DNA of 64,000 nt from Bugula neritina (taxonomy: Eukaryota > Bryozoa > Gymnolaemata > Cheilostomatida > Bugulidae), in contig OZ037772.1 in assembly GCA_964035545.1 (NCBI GenBank), positions 1,947,001 to 2,011,000 on the forward strand, in the 5' to 3' direction. Under the pieces are notes generated by a model. The model searched no databases. It was not told the DNA's origin and worked only from the letters and a program-made list of their open reading frames with translations. Numbering within the stretch: the first letter of the stretch is position 1; each line of letters starts with the position of its first letter. Below are positions 41,183 through 53,299 of the stretch, piece after piece. Made by a program: the position numbers and the translations under genes.

Positions 41183-41556
41183 TGTAGACAGCAGCTGTTT
41201 CGGGATTTGTCTCATCATGAGCACAGAACAGAGTACCATGGCCCACACCTTCGCACAATAGTAGAAACTTATAGTTTTACTAAAGCATATTTAAAAGGTG
41301 TGTTAACCCAAGATAGAGTGCTCAAGTGACTCTAGGGGTCACCTAGGAGTCACGAGCATTGCAAAATGCTAGCAGCTTGAGTTTGTGACCGTGGTGAGAG
41401 TGCTCAATCATTTAATGTCATTGCTGGGCATTAAATGAGAGCATAATATCTCAATCTGTGGACAGCAGCACAGAACAAAGTACCATGGCCCACACTTTTG
41501 CAATAGTAGAAACTTATAGTCTTACTAAAGCATATTTAGAAGGTGTGTAAACCCAA
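41174..41556. repeat. local direct duplication
   Basis: 41174-41313 and 41449-41556 match (CAATCTGTRGACAGCAGC, TACCATGGCCCACAC, AAAGCATATTTARAAGG). The second copy lacks about 29 bp between CAGCAGC and the CACAGAAC that follows. Confidence 0.85.
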
Positions 41557-44500
41557 GCCATATATATAATATAGCTATAAACATGCACGTACATAAAGAA
41601 AATAACATTCATGCAACTAGTAGTAAATACTATTTAGTATGAGCTTTTACTAATTTCACTATGGCATCATAATAAATAGTGATTCATTATACACTACTAA
41701 ATAAATTGGTGGAGATCACAAAGCACTTAATAGTCTTTATGCAGAATTTTTCTTTCAGTCTAATATATGAAAGTTATAAAAATTATTTTAGAGGGAACAC
41801 GCACTAACTGAAAGCCAATTTGTTTTCAATAAAGTATATCATAGACCTGCATACTTTGTTCAGGAAAGAAGAGAGAGCCACAAAGGAAGAGCCTACCATG
41901 TCTAATGAAAACAGACCTGTCATACTAAGTATATAGCTATACAGACCTGCTATACCAGATAAAAACAAACCTGCCATATTGCACAAAACTGAACCTGCAG
42001 CACTGAGCAAAGAGCAACCAATCAAATATTCCAAGCAAAGAGAACACAATTCAGCATTGTGAGAAAACCTCCCCAGGGGGATCAGCAAACTCCAACAGCT
42101 GGTCAAAGTTTTAGCTACAGAAAAGGAAGAATTGCCGAGTATAGTGATGATTCAGTGAGGAAAACCGCATGCTTACCTTGTTCTGGTAACCACTACACAA
42201 CTGGGAAGAGAAAGGGCTGGAAAGCTACACAACTTTGAGAGATTTCTCATACAGACAGCTGTTCTATAGGAAGTGTTACATAAGAGTTGTGACTATTGAC
42301 TATTATAGACAGGGTTGTAAGAATGTGGACACAGTTTTAGGATTTATTATTTTAGGAATCCAATACTTTAGTTATGTTATGATAGCATTAACTTAGCAGA
42401 AGCATCGGTGGAATTTCATATAATGCTTAATTACTACTCAAAGCAGAATAGTTTAGTATTTTTTAAAAAGAACATAATATTATATTTGTATCCTTTTATA
42501 AATAAATGTTTTTTATACATGCCGGTCATAAAAGTCAATTCATTATATGGTATACAAAATTAGATCTGTAAATAAACATGCTGCAGCTGAAGAATTACAA
42601 ATAAAATGAGAAGGAAACAAAACGTATTCAACTGGATGAGTCATCAGATGACATTGCTGTATAAAATGATGAATTAGGAAAGAGAAAGTATGTGGAAACA
42701 AAGCAACACTGAACTACAACATGGCTAACAAATACCAGGTTAGCAGAAATAATATCATATTCAATAAATAAAATAACAAGAGGTGTAAAATGTCAATATA
42801 AGTACACATAGAAAAAATAGGTGATATACAGAATAAAAAGTAACAGTTTAATATTGATAAAGCTTTTCATTTTCACACAAACATAAAATCTTTACAAGGC
42901 ATTATTGTATATATAACTATTTGTATTAGAAGAGAGAAACAATATAATTTAGTATGCTCACATGGAACTATAGAAGGAAATGTCAGCTAGAAGAGGAAGG
43001 AAATGGAGGTCAAGGCCAGCAACACAATGTCAAGGTCAACTGGAAAAAAAGTAGTTTTAGGTCACAACTTGTCATTCTCAAACATGGCGGCTAGTTTGAG
43101 CACACTTTTGGACTAGAAGAGGAAGGAGGCGAGGAGACCACAGAGCTCTCTGGGGAGGGAGGTAAAACACGTTTCAGCTACAAAGCAAGAGTTGAAAAGA
43201 GAACTAATTGGAAAAAGTTGAAATTTTACTCAATTTGATCAAAAATGAACAGATATTAATAAAAAAATTCTACAGATTCTAACGCTGATAAGCCAGGACA
43301 ACTATAGCATATTATAATTATATTATCACCTCCATTATATAATAATCATATTACATAATATATTATATTTTTTATATGCCATATTATAATTATATTATAT
43401 TATAATCATACTATGTTATAAATATGGTATATTATTATATTATACTATCAATGTACATGACTTGCACAAAGTAGATGCCAAACGTTACCTTTTCTGTGTT
43501 GGCAACTTGGGGCAGAACTCTTTTGGGTCGAACGTCTGAAATAGATGGGGAAGAGATGATTTACCGCCCGTAGCAGAGGCGTGATGTCAAGAGAAGAACC
43601 CGAGGCTAAGTTACGACAACTTCTTCTCATGGTGTTGGCGGCTTTGAGAAAGATAGCTCTGTCGTACTCCTTGCCTGAAGACAGGAAACGGTCATTGTAC
43701 TTCCATAAAGGAAACGTACATGAACTGTATCAGAAGCTCAAACTAACGTCTGTTAATAGTAATGGAAGATATAACAATCTTAATGAGAATTAAAGGCTCT
43801 ATTAATAGTAATCATACCTTCCTACTGTAAAGAGACGACAGAGTGAATAAAAAGGAATAACTGAACAGAGAATACATTCAATAACAGGTGGTTGTCAGGT
43901 GGGTGATATTCACTACTGCTTCCTCCTGATCACGTCATGTAACAGTCAATGACATCACATGTCGACTCACTCTGCACTGCGGGTGGCTGTGACAAGCAGT
44001 GCTCCATACTTAGACCACCCACAGTCCAAGCACCTGGAGCACTGCCCACACATGGCAAAAAGTGACAAGACAAAGTGCTGGGAACAACTAGCAATACAAA
44101 GAGAATTAACAGTCAGAGTATGAAGCTGGTATTCACGAGTTTGAAGGTGTTTTCAATATCATCTCTATAACTGGTTAGAAAGGATTGCACTTGGTTGAGT
44201 ACTCTGTTAACAGCACCATAAATATCCTCTCTAGCGTGGCAGTTGCCGGCACCTGCACAACATGAAATAACTACCACCTGCTATCCGTTGACATATGTGA
44301 GACCAGTTGCTAGTGACATCAAATGGCAGGTACTTGGTTAGCAAATTTATACAAAGATGAGAGTTCTACTGTCACTTGATCAAAGCTTCCGACACTCTTC
44401 GCCTAGTGTGACTCATAAGTTATATATGACTTAGGCTAGCAGGTGAGCATGAGCTCATTTTATAAGCTATGTAGCTCAAAACTATGCAAGCATCCTACCA

Positions 44501-45941
44501 TAAAGAGACACCACTGCACCGCACCATTGGTATGAGAGTCTTCATAAGAACTAAAGCTACACTCAAGCCCCACAAGCATGATAGAATATATCACAGACAC
44601 TTACTATTGCACATATAGTCTATGAATGAGAGGGTTGCAGTTAGCTTCTCTGTAGATGTATGGATACATTGAGCAAGGGCACCTTGGGCACATGCCATGG
44701 GCACATCTGTTGACAGCTGTCAAGTACATGACAGTACATATTGATGCACTGCCTTGTCTATGTTACTCAGCAGTGCCTGCAAACAAATATGGAGATATTA
44801 CTCAGGAAATGAGCAGAATTCTTTTTATTTCAGAGATTTTACATATTCTTAAATTAACAAAGGCATAAATTTCGAACATCTACATAAAATATTGGAGATA
44901 TGTTAACTTTTTCTGCAACATCTGTAAGTTAAACAGCAAAAAACAAGTTTATACCCAACATCTTAATGTCAACCATTGGACAATCACCTGCATGAATTGA
45001 ATGATGAGCCTGGATATCTTATTGCTGAGCTGTGACATCCTCTGCACAGTGTCTGCAAGGTGCTCGAGTCAATATCATCACACATACTGGAGCACAGCTG
45101 GCACTGTTCCAACAACACCTCCGATGAGGTCACCAGTTGCAGACAACACGCCCCTGTAGCTTCTTGACACTGGGAATCTTCTGGCTCTATAAGTTTGTAT
45201 AATGAGGATATATTTAATACGATGTTATGTGATTATATGGAGTTGTCATCACAATACAAAATAGTGATAGTTTTGAGCAACAACTCTTATATTATTATAT
45301 GAACTTATTGAGAAACAGCATCTTGGGAACATAGGCTTTACATTACTACATTACCATACATACACATGTATAACAGAAGTTGAACAAAATATTTGTATAT
45401 TCCTATCCTAAAGATTTAAATATTTTTCAAGTCAGTTGGGTTTTACCTTTTATATGTACACTGTTCAGTGGAATGCTTCTTTTAAACAAACAAAGTGTTA
45501 TTTAAACTCATTAATTTTAGTTGCCAAGGGAGATAAAGTTGCAGATAGTTTCTTTTCCTTTCAGATAAAACGTGTTACATATGCATATGAATATGTGCAA
45601 CTGATGATAGCAATTATAATACAAATACCTTGCAACATAAAATAACACAACACCTGCAAAATACTGCTTACAATCGAATTTGCAGCTCTAACTGTAATAT
45701 TGAGTCCACCCTGTGGAGTAATGGTAGCAAGCCAGCGGGTGAACAGTTTTTAATTGAGTTTTGGGTTTAAAAAGAAATTAGGACTCACCTGCTGACGCTG
45801 CCTTGTAGCTCTCCAGAATGCTGCCAGCAGAGATTGTACCCAACTCACACTGCCGCAGTATGCAGTCAAACACCTTCCTGCTCCCTGCATTGGTTGCTAT
45901 AAACAGTACAGAGCTACACATATGAGATAAGAATGGACTAA

Positions 45942-46446
45942 CAGAGAGAGGGAGAGAGAGGGAGAGAGAGGGAGAGAGAGGGAGAGAGAGGGAGAGAGAG
46001 GGAGAGAGAGGGAGAGGGAGGGAGAGGGAGGGAGAGGGAGAGAGAGGGAGAGAGAGGGAGAGAGAGGGAGAGAGAGGGAGAGAGAGGGAGAGAGAGGGAG
46101 AGAGAGGGAGAGAGAGAGAGAGAGGGAGAGAGAGAGAGGGAGAGAGAGAGAGAGAGAGGGAGAGAGAGAGAGGGAGGGAGAGAGAGGGAGAGGGAGGGAG
46201 AGGGAGAGAGAGGGAGAGAGAGGGAGAGAGAGGGAGAGAGAGGGAGAGAGAGGGAGAGAGAGGGAGAGAGAGGGAGAGAGAGGGAGAGAGAGGGAGAGAG
46301 AGGGAGAGAGAGAGAGAGGGAGGGAGAGAGAGGGAGGGAGAGAGAGGGAGAGAGAGGGAGAGGGAGGGAAAGGGAGGGAGAGGGAGGGAGAGGGAGAGAG
46401 AGGGAGAGAGAGGGAGAGAGAGGGAGAGAGAGGGAGAGAGAGAGAG
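45942..46446. repeat. GGGAGAGAGA minisatellite (500 bp)
   Basis: Mostly 10-bp units of GGGAGAGAGA with GGGAGGGAGA variants, in an intron of the minus-strand gene. Ser-Leu-Pro ORFs are artefacts. Confidence 0.97.
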
Positions 46447-46710
46447 GACAGATCAACAGTTACTGGCATCTAAATTTCCCCACAATTCTCACCTGTTCTG
46501 TGATCTTCACCTTGATCTCTTCCAACTTGTTATGACTTGGTAACCTGCTGTCTCCACTGTTGGAATCTGGTCTTATACCCTCACTCTCATTGGACGAGCC
46601 GTTAGCCAATAATGTGTGAGCAAATGGTGTGTTGGTGTTTAATGCTGAGTTATTACTAGTGTTTACTGCTGCCTGAGAGAGATTCGGCCTCAACTACAAA
46701 ACATAACAGG

Positions 46711-46970
46711 ATAATCTACAGTACAAGGAGAGGATCTACAGTACAGGGAGAGGATCTACAGTACAAGGAGAAGATCTACAGTACAAGGAGAAGATCTACA
46801 GTACAAGGAGAAGATCTACAGTACAAGGAGAAGATCTGCAGTACAAGGAGAAGATCTACAGTACAAGGAGAGAATCTACAGTACAAGGAGAGGATCTACA
46901 GTACAAGGAGAGGATCTACAGTACAAGGAGAAGATCTACAGTACAAGGAGAAGATCTACAGTACAAGGAG
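46711..46970. repeat. 20-bp minisatellite, 13 copies
   Basis: Thirteen copies of a 20-bp unit (GATCTACAGTACAAGGAGAR), almost exact, in an intron. Confidence 0.97.
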
Positions 46971-47340
46971 AGGGGGAATTATTTTCAACATGAAGAGTGT
47001 AAGCAAGTTCCAATAACAAGAAGCTAAACATTTGCCAACTTTGAGTCCTCTAACAGCTGCAAGGCCATCTTAAGCTTTTACCTAAACAAATGATGCCTAA
47101 GAACTTTTTAATCCCCACCCCAGAAAGAAACCTTGTGTCCATCACCTGAAAGACACACCATGTTTCTAATGTATTCCTTAGCTACAGTTTCACAAGAGAA
47201 TGGATATGATATGTGAGTGGTAGATGAACTCACCTGGTCAGTCATTGAAAGTCGAATGAGTTCACTGGATATCACTCCGTCTGTGTCACACAGAAAGTGC
47301 TTCCTCTGAGAGTTCTGGACCTTTGTCTTCGCTCCTATGG

Positions 47341-47660
47341 CAACAGCAGGGAGACTATTAGTTACTATAGCAACAGTAGTGAAACTATTAGTTACTATAG
47401 TAACAGCAGTGAAACTATTAGTTACTATAGCAACAGCAGTGAAACTATTAGTTACTATAGCAACAACAGTGAAACTATTAGTTACTATGGCAACAGCAAT
47501 GAAATTATTAGTTACTATAGCAACAGCAGTGAAACTATTAGTTACTATAGCAACAGCAATGAAACCAGTAGTTACTATAGTAACAGCAGTGGAACTATTA
47601 GTTACTATAGCAACAACAGTGAAACTATTAGTTAATATAGCAACAGCAGTGAAACTAGTA
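47341..47660. repeat. 30-bp minisatellite, about 11 copies
   Basis: Each unit contains GAAACTATTAGTTACTATAG followed by CAACAGCAGT. The period is divisible by 3, so all frames stay open; the resulting repeat ORFs are not genes. It lies in an intron of the minus-strand gene. Confidence 0.97.
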
Positions 47661-47699
47661 GCTAAACTAACTCGTGCACAGAGCAAATATAAAAATACA

Positions 47700-47815
47700 C
47701 AGCTATAGTGTACACAAAATATATATAAATATACACAGCTATACACAGAGTATATATAAATATACACAGCTATAGTGTACACAGAGTATATATAAATATA
47801 CACAGCAACAGTAAG
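47700..47815. repeat. TATATATAAATATACACAGC tandem repeat
   Basis: About three imperfect copies of a unit containing TATATAAATATACACAGC and TAGTGTACACA. Confidence 0.85.
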
Positions 47816-48784
47816 GGTTGACACCATAATTTAGAATGAAGGAAGATTCTGTTTTCACCTGAAGAAGGTAGAAGCTGTTGGGTGGTCCTGTGTTCAATAG
47901 ATGAGAGATTATCTCGGTATATGGTGTACGCATCATCAGATATGGGAGTGAGTCCTTGGTGGTCACATTTGAAGAGAGAGAAAGGTTCTGATACTCTGAG
48001 GGATATGTACAGTACATAAATTCAGATATGTACAGATTTGATGGATATAAGGGTTTGTCTACTGTGAGCTAGCTAGTCAACTATACTATGTATTGTACAG
48101 AAAGAAACAATTTCTCTCTCGTATACAATGGCACATATTCACATATATCTTTATTGTATACTGTGGTGTTAATAACTGGTCAATATTAATACAGTCTCTG
48201 CCCCCACTACTATAAACCACATGTAAAACTAGTAACATTTCTGTCAATATCCATTAATCACAGTCTGAGAACAGCATGTATATAAATGATAACTTTTTAC
48301 CAGTAAATATTTCTACTGTAAGAACAGCTCACAGGAAATCCAGGTTGTCGACTACTAACTCATAATTATCACTAGTTGACTACTAGTAACCATGGTAACA
48401 ACTAACATCCTATTACAATCAAATGTTACTTGCTATCACCTGAATAAATATCAGATTAGAGGTATAATGTATGAATAATGTTGGCAGACAGTGGCCTACC
48501 AGTATGTCACTCTTAGTAACTGAGTCAATATACTGAGAAGTTACAGGGAGATGATACAATCCTTATATCTAATCTCTTGTACTAAACGAGGAATAAGAAA
48601 ACTTGTGTTCTAGTGTGAACCAAAATCTCTACTTAGCTACAAACATAGCTGATACTCTCCCCTGTTTATATAATAAAATTGTAATCTAAAGAATACAAAC
48701 ACACTTTTCCTTAGTGGATGTCAGGACTGGACTACTCAAAGCTCTCACCAGTTTTAACTTCTCAGGAGCATTGAGGAACACGGT

Positions 48785-49335
48785 CTACAAAATACACCCA
48801 CACATATCTAGAACTACCCTCTATATTCACTAAACAGAGTTCCTCAGTCTATTCAGCATGATAGGACACACCCAGCAGGAAATAAACTCAAGGCTAAAAC
48901 AGTTATCTGACTGCGAATCACACATTTTATGTTTCCACATTGAAGAACACATTTAACCAGCACACACTAGGCTATCTACAATCAGCTAGTCTCATGGTTC
49001 TCTCTCATACTACAGAGAGCTAAGTCTATCTAACTGGTGGCCAGCTATAAAGTTCTGAGTATTTATATAGTGTGCCCATGAATTGTTAACAGGGTGGACT
49101 CAACTTCTTTAACCCCTTCGTCTCGAACTCTCTGTATAATACTTATATTATGGGGCGCAGTAGCTATGTATTTTTGTAAATTGAAAAAAAAGTATTTAAA
49201 TATACTCCAGTTGCAGTTTTATAATAGATTAGGAGACAACTAGCTAATGTTTAAATGAAAACATTTAATGGCCTACACCAAGCTTGAAAATAATTAGATA
49301 TAAGCCCACCCCTTGTGCTAGTCACATATTCATAT
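48785..49335. other. intronic or intergenic DNA
   Basis: No feature seen between the 5'-most recognised exon of the minus-strand gene and the short open frame at 49336. Confidence 0.4.
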
Positions 49336-49488
49336 TCATAGCTTAAGTGAGCTGAAGCGCACATCACAGTGGCTGATCATCACCACACACATTCTCACAC
49401 TGTTCTCATAAACTGCAGAGTCGTAAATATGCTCTCCTTCACATTGGTACTTGAACTCGTACTGAAAGTGTTGCTCATAACTGTTCAT
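49336..49488 (-). CDS. possible 50-codon exon, unrecognised
   Basis: Minus-strand open frame from ATG at 49488: MNSYEQHFQYEFKYQCEGEH, IYDSAVYENS, then a possible GTGAGA donor; otherwise it ends at TGA. It could be an upstream exon of the 43-48.8 kb gene. Codon content looks protein-like but it is short and has no domain. Confidence 0.3.
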   Translation of the reverse strand: MNSYEQHFQYEFKYQCEGEHIYDSAVYENSVRMCVVMISHCDVRFSSLKL

Positions 49489-49966
49489 ATTGACACTGAC
49501 ATTATGAAGTCAGTAATGATATTTCATTTTCAATAGTAGGGCTTTTAGATGGTATTGATTCATCCACAATGAAAAATACTTGCAAATGTTGATAAATTAT
49601 TTTATGATTGAATTGGTGAGTTATAATGTGTGTCATTCAAATGTGAATACTGAACATGATCTGGTCACCTTGATTACCTCATATTGATTCATCGCAAATG
49701 TCAGTATAATTGTGCCATAGAGAATTCTATCAAGTTTGAAAATTGACATTCAGTTTCACATTGCTCATTCAGTGATCCATGCTTAGTGTCACATTGGCCT
49801 TTAGGCTTGAAGCAACGAAATCTAACAGTAACACTATCTATAAGTATATTTATATTATTGTCAAGTATTAGCATTATGACATAAAATTAAAATTAAAGCC
49901 TGTCAGTTATAGTGTCTAACCAGACTTCAAGCTGTTGAATCCCACATTGAAAATAAAAAACAAAGA

Positions 49967-50913
49967 ATGACGAAAACCAAAAGGTCAGAATAAACCTCAA
50001 GTACTAGCTCATCAACAGCTAAATGTACCCAAAGGCAGAGTGCTATACCTAATTCTACTCCGGGACCTACCGTGTCTCAGGCGATGTGTGAAAAATGTAC
50101 TAAAAAAATAGATGATGAAGATGAAGGCACCCTGTCAATTGAGTGTGAAACTTGTCTCAATTGGTTCCATTTAGACTGTACTGATCTTATGAAGCAAGAC
50201 CTAAACACCATCACGAAAAAGGGTTTTCATTGGTTTTGTGACCAATGTGAAGCTGTGGCATACCCAAATTTCATAACCAGACTTCAAGCTGTTGAATCCT
50301 ACATTGAAAAAAGTTATGTTCAAGTAATGGGTTCATTTAATAATCGCATGACTGCTGTGGAATCTCAACTAACTAGCTTATTTGAGAATCATGTTTCCAG
50401 AAGTGAGAAAACATTTGCTTCGGTAGTTGCAAGACTGGAAGACTCCACTACAACAATAAATAGGCAACTAAAAAACCAAGAAGTTCAAATTAAATTTACC
50501 AAAACAAAGATTTCTAGCGAAAGCAGAGCTAAAAATATCATAGTTTTTAGAATTTCCGAGGAACACGACACTACTTTAGATGAATCCATAGGTAAACTCT
50601 CAGAAGTTTTAGATTCATGTAGTCTCAGATTTTGCGCAGCAAGAGATAATGCCGCAAGATTAGGACAAAAAAATTTAACAAGATTTGACCCATGAAACTA
50701 ACATTAGCTTCAGAAGTTCAAAAATGGGAATTTCTAAAACGAATCAACGTTCAGAAAATAGAAGGAGTCTTTGCTCGTCTTGACTGGAATAAAGAGGAAC
50801 AAGAAATAGATTTTCAACTGAGAAGCGAGCTTAGGGAATTGAGGCAGAAAAATCCAGAAAACAAGTACAAGATAACAAACGGGAAGATAGTAATCGAAGA
50901 ATATTATCTGTAA
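49967..50913 (+). pseudogene. LINE ORF1 with PHD finger, broken
   Basis: A likely start at 49967 (MTKTKRSE) meets TAA at codon 9. The same frame continues through MCEKCTKKID, CETCLNWFHLDC and WFCDQCEA: the Cys4-His-Cys3 pattern of a PHD finger, about residues 37-85. A coiled-coil-like stretch (VESYIEKSYVQ, MTAVESQLTSL) and a region SRAKNIIVFRISEEHD follow. The frame ends LTRFDP then TGA at 50693-50695. The homologous continuation KLTLASEVQKWEFLKRIN is in another frame from 50692 to 50913. PHD-bearing ORF1 proteins are known from CR1-clade LINEs, where they are thought to act in RNA or chromatin binding. Confidence 0.85.
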
Positions 50914-52510
50914 ATGCAAGATCAGTAAAGGGGAAAATATCGGAGATTCAAACCCTATCCGTTGAATACAATATCATTTGTATCACTGAAACACACCTAG
51001 ATAATGCATTTTTGAATTCTCAATTTTTTTCTCCCAAAGACAAAGTAGTATATAGAAAAACCCGTGACTCGCACGGAGGTGGTGTATTGATTGCCATAAA
51101 TGTAGGAATTCCCCATAAGCTAATCAGGTGTGAAACAGAAGCAGAAGTAATCACAGTATGTTTTAGATTGGATAGCAAGGAATATTGCAATCTTACTTGC
51201 TATTATAGACCCCCTTCTTCATGTGTTATGAACTTATTCTTTGAGTACATGGAAAATATTCACACTAAATACTCATAACTGGTGAATTTAACCTTCCAGG
51301 AATCAATTGGGGAAAATACTGGTCTTTCAACTTGTTGGAGGATATACTATACTGACTTTTGTAATTTTCTAACAACTTTTTCATAATTATACGCACGTAG
51401 CAGGCAATATATTAGATCTCATCTGTACTGACTTGTCATATAAAGTTTAAAGCACAAATATAATAACACAGGGTATTAGCAACCATTCCATGATAGAAAC
51501 GGTCTTGACTGGTAAAGTTAAACAGAAGAAGAAACCACCTATCCCCCATCAAGCTATTTTACAAAATCGAGTTTCGAACTCGGCGGGTTTACAACTGGTC
51601 TAGACGAGTTGCTTTACACTATTAAAAACAAAGTGATGCTGAAATATGATATTAATGTTATATGGAATACATTTCAGACTGAATTACATATACTTGTTGA
51701 TTCATATGTCCCAACTAAACAACGTAAGCCTAAAAATCTACATGAGCCTCTCTGGTTTACGGGCATGTTAGAAACAGCGAAAGTTCTACAACCGCTTTCA
51801 AAAGTCTGGTGATGCTGATCACTTGGCTAAATATAAAGAATTACGTCGCCACAATGAAAAATTATTTAGGAAGCTAAAAGCATCTTTTCTGGTGAATCGT
51901 CTATACCAACCTCTTTCCAGTGGCTACACAAAACTGTTTTACAAATATGTTACAGACCTAAAAGGGAATGATAATGAGATTACTTCCATAGAAAATAATG
52001 ATGATATTTTGATGCGCGATAAAACTAAGATATCTAACACTCTGAATGGTTTTTTCTACAGTGTGATTACCACTCCATCACCTTTAACAGAATTACCATC
52101 AGTCGCTGAGAAACATAATATAGTGGTAACTAAAGAAGGAGCTGTAAACCTGCTGAGACAACTTGTGCAAGGTAAAGCTCCTGGGGTAGATGAATTCACA
52201 AAGAACTATCTCACAGTAGACTTAGATCGAACAGCAGAAATACTGGTGTGTATTTTGAATCATTCACTCAGTACAGGAATAGTGCCGGATGACTGGAAGA
52301 CTGCAAATGTAACACCTGTGTTTAAACAGGGTAACCGCACTCTAGTTTCCAACTATCGACCAGTATCACTAACGTGCATTTGTTGTAAAATTCTTGAACA
52401 TGTGGTTCTGCATCATTTAAACACACAATTGGAAAATTTCATACATGAAAGCCAACATGGTTTTCGCCGCAACTTTTTATGTGTTACTCAGCTTGCTACC
52501 GTCAACCAAA
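50900..52510 (+). pseudogene. LINE ORF2, endonuclease plus truncated RT
   Basis: The endonuclease starts with NARSVKGKISEIQ and has the TETHLD catalytic motif (ICITETHLDNAF) and GGGVLIAI. The frame stops at 51276-51278 and shifts several times to about 51820. RT begins in the frame 51823-52510: PLSSGYTKLFYKYV, GKAPGVDEFTKNYL, VPDDWKTANVTPVFK, SNYRPVSLT and ESQHGFRRN. The spacing is typical of Jockey/CR1 RTs. The FADD-type catalytic motif is absent because of the truncation. Confidence 0.87.
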
Positions 52511-52572
52511 TCAAATTTAAATTATTCATATTGACGTTGAAGTTTAATTTTATTTTGAAACTTAAAAATTAA

Positions 52573-53085
52573 AATTAATATAGTTTGTTCAAACAATTAA
52601 AATTATATTAATTATTGTAATGATCATAATCATAGTCATAACGTTAACTCATATTGCAATAGACATTGATAGTAATACTAAACTTTGGTCTTTTGCTTTT
52701 CAAACTTGCAGGTAGAAACAATTTTAAATGAGTATTAGTATGTTGAATACTGGTGATCATATGGGGAAAATGATGATAGTTCTTACTTGCAATTCATTTG
52801 TTTGTTTGATTATCAATTTGTATGTTCAGTAAATTTTATGTATTTCTAGGTATTGCATACTCTAGCAATAATAACTTTTATTCTGTAAATGGATGTATAA
52901 TAATGTTAAGGTGACTATAGTTTTATGTGATTGTCTATAAAATACTCTTGTTAGCATTAGTGTTCTTGATGTATCATTAGTGTTACTAAAAACAATGTTT
53001 AGGCTTAAAATCAATACTATTGTCATAATTCAAATTTATTTTTTGTATTTGTTTTTCGAAATTTTGTTTGTTCTGAAACCAGGAC
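52573..53085. other. AT-rich DNA
   Basis: No gene. A stretch just before the ACT array encodes a hydrophobic run (MFRLKINTIVIIQIYFLYLF) that is probably chance in AT-rich DNA. Confidence 0.4.
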
Positions 53086-53087
53086 CA

Positions 53088-53100
53088 ACCACTACTACTA

Positions 53101-53141
<41 letters not shown>

Positions 53142-53261
53142 GCTGCTACTACCACCACCACCACTACTACTGCTACTACCACCACCACCACTACTACCAC
53201 TACTAATACCATCTCCACAACTACCACCACCACTACTACTACCACAACTACTACTCCTTCA

Positions 53262-53299
<38 letters not shown>

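Larger units (their letters stand above)
40717..43112. other. intergenic DNA with local duplications
   Basis: Contains the palindrome and duplication described separately, plus loose ACCTGCCATA-type repeats at 41900-42000 that create a 100-codon minus-strand open frame. No supported gene. Confidence 0.45.
43113..48784 (-). pseudogene. large unrecognised multi-exon gene with apparent disabling lesions
   Basis: Minus-strand exons: 48784-48749 (TVFLNAPEKLKL), 47993-47859 (YQNLSLSSNV...NSFYLLQ), 47334-47234 (KHFLCDTDGVISSELIRLS), 46693-46493 (LRPNLSQAAV...[10 protein letters not shown]), 45873-45789 (VFDCILRQCELGTISAGS), 45186-44988, 44776-44605, 44252-44113, 43674-43565 (KEYDRAIFLKAANTMRRSC), 43535-43489 (FDPKEFCPKLPTQK) and 43149-43113. 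Most junctions agree in phase. The family is unknown to me; the sequence looks helical, without membrane segments. Lesions: exon 45186-44988 needs one extra base to pass from DDIDSSTL to DTVQRMSQLSNK, and TGA interrupts the next exon at 44722-44720 between VLSCT and QLSTDV. A further TGA at 44115-44113 may be a real end or another lesion. It may be a recent pseudogene, or these may be assembly errors in a live gene. Confidence 0.55.
49918..52510 (+). mobile_element. CR1/Jockey-like LINE, 3'-truncated and mutated
   Basis: ORF1 with a PHD finger is followed by ORF2 with APE-type endonuclease and the first part of RT. Sequence similarity ends after GFRRN...LATVNQI, before the catalytic RT core, and ordinary AT-rich DNA follows. 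No poly(A) or 3' repeat is seen, so the 3' half was lost. Multiple frameshifts and stops are present. Confidence 0.85.

Noticed and set aside
41804-42106. 100-codon minus-strand hydrophobic frame
   Set aside because: Arises from loose ACCTGCCATA repeats; no domain, no splice sites, no conservation visible.
45897-46469. 172-190-codon Ser-Leu-Pro open frames
   Set aside because: Translation of the GGGAGAGAGA minisatellite in an intron.
46711-47660. CRISPR-like array of regular repeats
   Set aside because: Units are directly adjacent with no unique spacers, and the genome is eukaryotic; these are minisatellites.
47108-47827. 112-239-codon repeat open frames on both strands
   Set aside because: The 30-bp minisatellite period is a multiple of three so all frames stay open; only the segment 47234-47334 looks like a real exon.
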